A DNA stretch of 8,892 nucleotides, taken from Eubacteriales Family XIII. Incertae Sedis bacterium (lineage in GTDB: Bacteria; Bacillota; Clostridia; Peptostreptococcales; Anaerovoracaceae). The position numbers and the translations under genes were made by a program. This document shows positions 5,174 through 8,892 of the stretch, in pieces. The notes beneath the pieces were generated by a model, which saw only the letters and a list, made by a program, of their open reading frames with translations, did no database searches and was not told the DNA's origin. Numbering within the stretch: the first letter of the stretch is position 1; each line of letters starts with the position of its first letter. Where the stretch lies: contig JAITKU010000242.1 in assembly GCA_031278255.1 (NCBI GenBank), forward strand, positions 1-8,892. Direction: 5' to 3'.

Positions 5174-6454
5174 TCACCGCTTCGGTTCAATTCGATCGAA
5201 GCCGGTATAGGGAAGCAGGACCCGCGGAATCTTGACGGAGCCGTCTTTTTGCTGATAATTTTCCAGAATGGCCAATATGGTTCTGCCCGTCGCGGAGGCC
5301 GTGCCGTTCAGGGTGTTTACATACTGTCTTTTCCCGTTTTCATCCGTGTACTTGATGTTCAGGCGTCTGGATTGGAAGTTCGTGAAATTGCCGACGGAGG
5401 TGATTTCCCCGTATTCGCCGCCCTCCCCTTTTCCGGGCATCCAGGCCTCGACATCGTATTTCTTGTGCGCGGGGGCGCCCAGATCGCCGCTGCACACGCG
5501 GATCACGCGGTAGGGCAGTTCCAATTCGCTGTAGATCGCTTTCTCGATGCCGAGCAGTTCCCGCAAGGCCCTCTCCCCGTCCTCGTTGCGCGTGAATTGA
5601 TACATCTCCACCTTAGAGAACTGGTGTACGCGGTAGAGGCCGTATCCCGCGCGGCCGGCGGCGCCCGCCTCCGTCCGGAAGCAATGGGAAAAGGCGACGT
5701 ACTTCTTGGGCAGCTCCGACGCGTCGCAGACGGTGTCCGCCAACATGCCGCCGACGGTGATCTCCGCGGTGGCGATCAGATTCAGATCCGTGTCCTCGAT
5801 GTTGTAGATGTTTCGCTCATCGCCGCGCGGATTGAAGCCGGAGCCTCTGAGGATCTCGCTCTTCGCCAGATCGGGCGTGACGAGGGGCGTGAATCCGAGG
5901 CCGACGAGCTTCTTGATCACATACATCTGGATGGCGAGATCCAAGATGACGGCCTCGTTCTTCAGGAAGTAGAATTTGTTTCCCGCAACCTTGGCGCCGG
6001 ACTCGAAATCTATCAGATCGAGGCGCTTTCCGATCTCCGCGTGGTTTTGCGGCGCAAAGTCGAAAACGGTCGGTTCCATGAAAGTCTCGACGACCACGTT
6101 CAATTCTTCGTTCTTCCCGAGCGGGGTATCCTCGGCCATCGTGTTCGGCACGGAGAGCATCAGTTCCTCGTATTCGGGGCTGCACGCGTCCAGCCGTTCT
6201 TTCAACGCGGCCGCTTCCGCTTTCATGCGCCTGCCGTTCTCGATGATCGCGCCGCGCGCTTCGTTCGTCTCGGCCCCGCCGATCGTCTTTTGGTTCCGGT
6301 TGATGTTTGCGTTCAATTCCTCCAAATCCCGCCTCAACGCCTTGATCTCGCCGTAGAGCGCGATCAGCCTGTCCACATCGCAGACCGCATTGCGCGCGGC
6401 GACGTTGCGCTTGACTTCTTCCGGGTTTTCAACGATGTATTTGATGTCCAACAT
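5174..6454 (-). CDS. serS: Seryl-tRNA synthetase
   Basis: A 426-residue class II aminoacyl-tRNA synthetase, full length for the family, that charges tRNA-Ser (and tRNA-Sec where present) with serine. Residues about 28-95 form the long helical coiled-coil arm that binds the tRNA variable arm. Motif 1 lies around 182-196. Motif 2 is FRTEAGAAGRAGYGLYRVHQ at 259-278, running to KVE at 281-283. Motif 3 is GRTILAILENYQQKDGS at 390-406. TLNGTASATG precedes motif 3, and serine-pocket sequence surrounds TSVGNFTNFQSRR (352-364). ATG 6454 is chosen because AGGAGG lies 9 bases upstream and MLDIKYI is the typical SerRS N-terminus. The open frame continues past it into the tRNA gene, which is incidental. 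The segment GSGFNPRGDERNIYNIEDTD (205-224) and AGAAGRAGYGLYRVHQ look closer to the spirochaete/organelle-like SerRS subtype than to the common Bacillus form. That is a judgement from memory. Confidence 0.97.
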   Translation of the reverse strand: MLDIKYIVENPEEVKRNVAARNAVCDVDRLIALYGEIKALRRDLEELNANINRNQKTIGGAETNEARGAIIENGRRMKAEAAALKERLDACSPEYEELMLSVPNTMAEDTPLGKNEELNVVVETFMEPTVFDFAPQNHAEIGKRLDLIDFESGAKVAGNKFYFLKNEAVILDLAIQMYVIKKLVGLGFTPLVTPDLAKSEILRGSGFNPRGDERNIYNIEDTDLNLIATAEITVGGMLADTVCDASELPKKYVAFSHCFRTEAGAAGRAGYGLYRVHQFSKVEMYQFTRNEDGERALRELLGIEKAIYSELELPYRVIRVCSGDLGAPAHKKYDVEAWMPGKGEGGEYGEITSVGNFTNFQSRRLNIKYTDENGKRQYVNTLNGTASATGRTILAILENYQQKDGSVKIPRVLLPYTGFDRIEPKR

Positions 6455-6463
6455 GGATTTCAG

Positions 6464-6469
6464 CCTCCT
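6464..6469 (-). promoter_or_regulatory. Ribosome binding site that fixes the serS start
   Basis: CCTCCT on the plus strand is AGGAGG on the coding strand, 9 bases before ATG 6454. It excludes the longer in-frame starts that would overlap the tRNA gene. Confidence 0.85.
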
Positions 6470-6481
6470 GAATTTTTTTCC

Positions 6482-6510
6482 TTGCATTTCCCTGAGCAAT
6501 GCCTTATAAT
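6482..6510 (+). promoter_or_regulatory. Promoter for the tRNA-Leu gene
   Basis: TTGCAT (6482-6487) and an exact TATAAT (6505-6510) are spaced by 17 bases, giving a start near 6517, about 11 bases before the mature tRNA 5' end. The AT-rich -10 block reads TTATTTATTATAAG on the other strand. It may also serve serS, though no good -35 for serS is found. Confidence 0.6.
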
Positions 6511-6527
6511 AAATAAGCGGCGGTTTT

Positions 6528-6614
6528 GCAGGCATGGCGGAACTGGCAGACGCGCACGGTTCAGGTCCGTGTGAGGGTTACTTCATGGAGGTTCGAGTCC
6601 TCTTGCCTGCACCA
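6528..6614 (+). tRNA. tRNA-Leu, anticodon CAG
   Basis: An 87-base class II tRNA. The acceptor stem is GCAGGCA (6528-6534) with TGCCTGC (6604-6610), discriminator A, and an encoded CCA at 6612-6614. The anticodon stem is CACGG with CCGTG around the loop TTCAGGT (6560-6566), so the anticodon is CAG (6562-6564), which reads CUG leucine codons. The long variable arm GAGG-GTTA-CTTC and the T loop TTCGAGT are intact, with one G-U at the top of the T stem. The D arm contains GGCGGAACTGGCAGACGCGC, typical of leucine tRNAs. It is divergent from serS across a 73-base gap. Confidence 0.97.
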
Positions 6615-6621
6615 CGAAACG

Positions 6622-6669
6622 CAAATCCGAATCCCAAACCGAACAGCATCGGGGAGGCGTTCGGATTTG
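6622..6669. terminator. Inverted repeat between the convergent tRNA-Leu and FAD dehydrogenase genes
   Basis: CAAATCCGAA (6622-6631) and TTCGGATTTG (6660-6669) form a perfect 10-bp stem with a 28-base loop. Within it, CCGAAC (6639-6644) can pair instead with GTTCGG (6659-6664), giving a shorter competing hairpin. Its place between two convergent transcripts suggests a bidirectional terminator, but neither side has more than three consecutive Ts, so this is tentative. Confidence 0.4.
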
Positions 6670-6725
6670 TTCGCATACGGGGCCGAAATCCCGCCGGCGC
6701 ACAGCCCACGCGCTTCGTTCCCGCC

Positions 6726-8111
6726 TCAGCGGACGCCGTATTTTTCGGCCAGTTTCCGCGCGACCCATACGCCGCCGGCGGAGGCCTGCGACAGCGAATG
6801 CGTCACGCCCGAACCGTCGCCGAGGACGTAAAGCCCTTTCACGGCGGTTTCGAGATTTCCGTCCACCTCCGTTTCCGAGTTGTAAAATTTGACCTCGACG
6901 CCGTAGAGCAAGGTGTCCTCGTTCGCGGTGCCGGGGGCGATCTTGTCGAGCGCGTAAACCATCTCGATGATGTTGTCGAGCTGGCGTTTCGGGATCACCA
7001 GGCTCAGATCGCCGGGTGTCGCTTTCAGCGTGGGGACGGTAAAGGATTTCTCCATGCGCTTCGCGCTGCTGCGCCGGCCCTTGATCAGATCGCCGAAACG
7101 CTGCAGAAGCACGCCGCCGCCCAGCATGTTTGAAAGGCGCGCGATGGACTCGCCGTATTCGTTGCTGTTCTTAAAGGGTTCGGTGAACTTATTGGAAACG
7201 AGCAGCGCAAAGTTTGTGTTCGGCGTGCGCAGACGCGGATCGGCGTAGCTGTGGCCGTTTACCGTGACGATGCCGTTCGTGTTTTCCGCGACGACCTCCC
7301 CGTAGGGGTTCATGCAGAATGTGCGCACCATATCGTTGTATTTGTCGGTCTTGTAGACGATCTTGCTCTCGTACACCTCGTCCGTGATGTGCTTGAATAT
7401 CTCGGCCGGCAGTTCCACGCGAACGCCGATGTCCACGCGGTCGCTCTTCATGGCGATGCCGAATTTTCGGCAAACGTCGGACACCCACTTGGAACCCGAA
7501 CGCCCGGGGGCCAGCAGCAGTTCCTTGCAACGAAAAACCGCGCCGCAGTCTGTGCGGATCGTAAAACCCGCGTCCGTCCCGGTCACATCGGTCACTGTGC
7601 GCTCAAAGAGCATATCGATCCGGTCCTTTGTATAATCGAATATCTTTTCCAAGATACGCACATTTCTGTCCGTTCCGAGGTGCCGCACTTTTGCGTCGAG
7701 CAGGTGCAGGTTGTTTTGAAGCGCCACGGTTTTCAGACCGGATTCCGCCGTGGAATACAGCCGCGCTTCCGCGCCGCCGAAGCCGCAAAGAACCTCGTCC
7801 ACGTACTCCATAAGGCGCAGGGCCTCGTCCCCGCCCACATAGGCGTGCAGATTGCCGCCGAACTGCGTGGTGATGTTGTACTTCCCGTCCGACAGGGTTC
7901 CGGCGCCGCCGTAGCCGTTCATGATGTGGCAGGGATCGCATTTGACGCAAGCCGTGACAGCGCCCGCCTTGATGGGGCACAGGCGTTTCCCGAGCGCGGC
8001 GCCCCGATCGATCATCAGCACCTTGGCCCGGCACCGAAGCTTGGTCAACTCATAGGACGCGTAGACGCCGCTCGCGCCCGCGCCGACTATGATCACATCA
8101 TAGTCTTTCAT
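6726..8111 (-). CDS. FAD-dependent dehydrogenase, COG2509-like, with a cysteine cluster
   Basis: A 461-residue flavoprotein of unknown substrate. The N-terminal dinucleotide-binding motif is VIIVGAGASGVYASYEL (7-23), and the C-terminal FAD motif is GLYVLGDGSGVTHSLSQ (426-442), the usual two ends of a glutathione-reductase-type FAD fold. Between them lie C45, C55, C58 and C61 (CVKCDPC), followed by GYGGAGTLSDGKYN (67-80), which I recall as the hallmark of the uncharacterised COG2509 group. Four spaced cysteines could hold an iron-sulfur cluster or zinc, which is inference. ATG 8111 is preceded by GGGAGG 7 bases upstream. Its ATG overlaps the stop of a 35-codon frame (ATGA). It is probably the last gene of an operon with the DUF1292 gene. 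It is also distantly similar to HI0933/BaiN-type flavoproteins, but the cysteine motif favours COG2509. Confidence 0.88.
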   Translation of the reverse strand: MKDYDVIIVGAGASGVYASYELTKLRCRAKVLMIDRGAALGKRLCPIKAGAVTACVKCDPCHIMNGYGGAGTLSDGKYNITTQFGGNLHAYVGGDEALRLMEYVDEVLCGFGGAEARLYSTAESGLKTVALQNNLHLLDAKVRHLGTDRNVRILEKIFDYTKDRIDMLFERTVTDVTGTDAGFTIRTDCGAVFRCKELLLAPGRSGSKWVSDVCRKFGIAMKSDRVDIGVRVELPAEIFKHITDEVYESKIVYKTDKYNDMVRTFCMNPYGEVVAENTNGIVTVNGHSYADPRLRTPNTNFALLVSNKFTEPFKNSNEYGESIARLSNMLGGGVLLQRFGDLIKGRRSSAKRMEKSFTVPTLKATPGDLSLVIPKRQLDNIIEMVYALDKIAPGTANEDTLLYGVEVKFYNSETEVDGNLETAVKGLYVLGDGSGVTHSLSQASAGGVWVARKLAEKYGVR

Positions 8112-8215
8112 TCCAAGTCCTCCCGCGTATCGCAGGCGTCCGGCCCCGGCCCGAACAAAAAACCTCCGCGCAAGCCGAGGCCAAAGTATTCCAAGGTATC
8201 CGGATCGATCTGCAT
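8108..8215 (-). CDS. Small 35-residue ORF coupled to the FAD dehydrogenase (putative)
   Basis: Reading from ATG 8215-8213, the product begins MQIDPDTLEYFGLG, has a Gly/Phe-rich middle (LRGGFLFGPGP) and ends DTREDLE. Its TGA overlaps the dehydrogenase ATG as ATGA, and its ATG lies 16 bases after the DUF1292 stop. Both are normal operon geometries. A GGGAG sits about 11 bases upstream of the start, which is weak. It matches no family that I recognise. Against it is a terminator-like hairpin with six Ts at 8157-8180 lying inside the frame. The frame could therefore be fortuitous, or the gene could act as a translated leader for the dehydrogenase. Confidence 0.4.
   Translation of the reverse strand: MQIDPDTLEYFGLGLRGGFLFGPGPDACDTREDLE
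8157..8180 (-). terminator. Terminator-like hairpin between DUF1292 and the FAD dehydrogenase
   Basis: On the minus strand, CCTC-G-GC-TTGC-GC-G-GAGG (8180-8163) forms a short GC-rich hairpin with one G-G mismatch, directly followed by six Ts (8162-8157). It would partly terminate the DUF1292 transcript before the dehydrogenase. It lies within the putative 35-codon small ORF, so translation of that frame could prevent its folding. Confidence 0.45.
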
Positions 8216-8231
8216 CGAGCGGCGCTCTCCC

Positions 8232-8516
8232 TCAGTCCGTTGTATCGTCGACGTCGGTCAAGCGATCAAATTCCTCGATAACCCGCTCAAATTCGTCATC
8301 GTCCATAATATCGATCAGTTCAAATTCGTCCTCGCTGACTTCTTTATAGCCGTAAATATACACATCATCCGAATCATCGTCCGGAATGAGCGCGATATAT
8401 TCCTTGTTCTCGAAGTCGAATACGCCCATGATCTCGCATTCGACAGTCAGCCCGTCGTCAAACTCCAGTGTGATAAAATCGGATTCTTCAAGCTGATGCG
8501 TGTTGTTGTCAGACAT
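8232..8516 (-). CDS. DUF1292 family acidic protein (YrzB-like)
   Basis: A 94-residue, very acidic soluble protein. The DUF1292 core is ITLEFDDGLTVECEIMGVFD (15-34), then FENKEYIALIP (35-45), DVYIYGYKE (51-59) and DDDEFERVIEEFDRL (72-86). This is the family's usual alternation of short beta strands with a closing helix. The function of the family is not established. In many Bacillota it sits beside ruvX (yrrK) and yrzL, whereas here it leads a different operon. ATG 8516 is chosen because AGGAG lies 6 bases upstream. The in-frame ATG at 8555 falls on the predicted transcription start, so it cannot be used. A promoter lies at 8561-8589. Confidence 0.92.
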   Translation of the reverse strand: MSDNNTHQLEESDFITLEFDDGLTVECEIMGVFDFENKEYIALIPDDDSDDVYIYGYKEVSEDEFELIDIMDDDEFERVIEEFDRLTDVDDTTD

Positions 8517-8560
8517 ACGCTTCTCCTCTTCCGGTCGGTCCCCGCCGACTCGCATTATCC

Positions 8561-8589
8561 ACTATATCACCATTGTACGCGTTTTTCAA
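8561..8589 (-). promoter_or_regulatory. Sigma-A-type promoter for the DUF1292 - small ORF - dehydrogenase operon
   Basis: On the minus strand TTGAAA (8589-8584) and TATAGT (8566-8561) each match five of six consensus bases and are separated by exactly 17. The predicted start is near 8554, giving a leader of about 38 bases to ATG 8516. No further promoter is seen before the dehydrogenase. Confidence 0.7.
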
Positions 8590-8722
8590 CGATTTTTTTC
8601 TATTTTTTCAAGGTGGCTGTTTTTAGCTGTTTTTACGGATTCGATAAGCTTCTTTCGCGTCGTCGGCACAGGTGGTGTTTTCGACTGTCGGCTGTTCCGT
8701 GTTCCAATTCGCTTTGAACGAC

Positions 8723-8803
8723 GGCGTCAGTCCCCCGCCTCTACAGGCGGCGGGTTTCAACTTTCCAAGCTGACGGTGGCGGGTGCAATCCCCCACTGAC
8801 GCC
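8723..8803. repeat. Nested palindromes with an IS200/IS605-like end hairpin
   Basis: GGCGTCAGT (8723-8731) and ACTGACGCC (8795-8803) are perfect 9-bp inverted repeats. Inside are the hairpin CCC-CCGCCT-CTAC-AGGCGG-C-GGG (8732-8754) and the smaller hairpin GTGG-C-GGG-TGCAAT-CCC-CCAC (8776-8796). The first hairpin is followed at once by TTTCAAC. The pattern of a GC hairpin followed by TTCAA resembles the right end of IS200/IS605 (TnpB) elements as I remember them. No transposase or tnpB reading frame is present in the window, so it could be a solo end, a non-autonomous element or a structured RNA. Confidence 0.5.
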
Positions 8804-8804
8804 T

Positions 8805-8849
8805 ATGTTTTGAGGGGCGGCGGGCGAAGCCCTTGTCCCCTCAAAACAT
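8805..8849. repeat. Long 13-bp perfect inverted repeat with an inner hairpin
   Basis: ATGTTTTGAGGGG (8805-8817) pairs perfectly with CCCCTCAAAACAT (8837-8849). Inside the loop, GGGC (8822-8825) and GCCC (8829-8832) form a second stem around GAA. It starts one base after the preceding palindrome ends. Neither side has a T tract outside the stem, so it looks like a repeat or mobile-element palindrome rather than an intrinsic terminator. Confidence 0.6.
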
Positions 8850-8858
8850 CCGTTCAAC

Positions 8859-8887
8859 AATTGAAGTGCGCCTTTGGCGCTTCAATT
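8859..8887. repeat. 12-bp hairpin at the right edge
   Basis: AATTGAA (8859-8865) and GCGCC (8868-8872) pair with GGCGC (8876-8880) and TTCAATT (8881-8887), with a two-base GT bulge and a TTT loop. TTCAA at 8853-8857 offers a competing partner for TTGAA at 8861-8865. Only three bases of sequence beyond the local T run are visible, so a terminator for a gene outside the window is possible. Confidence 0.5.
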
Positions 8888-8892
8888 TTGGA

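Noticed and set aside
5249..6574. A 441-codon open frame on the plus strand
   Set aside because: It is antisense to serS and enters the tRNA gene. SerRS motifs on the other strand are unambiguous.
8616..8635. Tandem direct repeat GCTGTTTTTA x2
   Set aside because: Only two 10-base units in AT-rich spacer, with no array and no spacing pattern. Not a CRISPR and probably chance or slippage.
7251..8717. A 488-codon open frame on the plus strand
   Set aside because: It runs antisense through the flavoprotein, the small ORF and the DUF1292 gene, has no family motif, and arises from GC-rich codon bias in those genes.
8586..8726. A 46-codon lysine-rich open frame on the minus strand ending ...HLEKIEKNR
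   Set aside because: It has no ATG and only one internal GTG. It overlaps the -35 box of the DUF1292 promoter and its composition reflects the AT-rich spacer. It could be the tail of a lost gene, but there is no positive evidence.

Overview
The window looks like a piece of chromosome from a fairly GC-rich member of the Bacillota, most likely an uncultured Clostridia-type lineage. This is inferred from four things: an FMN riboswitch in front of a RibU-type ECF transporter, a secreted protein with S-layer homology domains, a DUF1292 acidic protein of the YrzB type, and AGGAGG-type ribosome binding sites with consensus sigma-A promoters. No taxon can be fixed from the sequence alone.

Layout. 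(1) Bases 1-1253, minus strand: the N-terminal 417 residues of a secreted SLH-plus-CAP protein that runs off the left edge. (2) Bases 1254-1715: a divergent control region. It holds a promoter for the SLH gene, a promoter for the rightward operon, an FMN riboswitch and an intrinsic terminator. (3) Bases 1716-4390, plus strand: a tight operon ribU - tsaE - rimI - tsaD with 14-nt, 20-nt-overlap and ATGA-overlap junctions. TsaE and TsaD belong to the tRNA t6A37 pathway, and RimI is a GNAT N-acetyltransferase. The usual partner tsaB is not in the cluster. (4) Bases 4412-4900, minus: an unrecognised protein with an N-terminal helix-turn-helix, read from a perfect-consensus promoter. (5) Bases 5041-5173: a GC-rich non-coding stretch with three hairpins. 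(6) Bases 5174-6454, minus: serS. It is divergent from a tRNA-Leu(CAG) gene at 6528-6614. (7) Bases 6726-8516, minus: a probable operon of DUF1292 protein, a 35-residue small ORF and a COG2509-type FAD-dependent dehydrogenase. The small ORF and dehydrogenase share an ATGA stop/start overlap. (8) Bases 8590-8892: no convincing gene, but dense palindromes, one of which resembles the right-end hairpin of IS200/IS605 (TnpB) elements.

How the parts may work together. RibU imports riboflavin, and the riboswitch would shut the transcript off when FMN is plentiful. The t6A genes follow with no visible promoter of their own, so essential tRNA modification may share flavin control. The tRNA-Leu, SerRS and t6A genes make this a translation-rich neighbourhood.

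No complete novel defence or mobile system is evident. The items most worth following are the riboswitch-to-t6A operon without tsaB, the coupled small ORF, and the palindrome cluster at the right edge.
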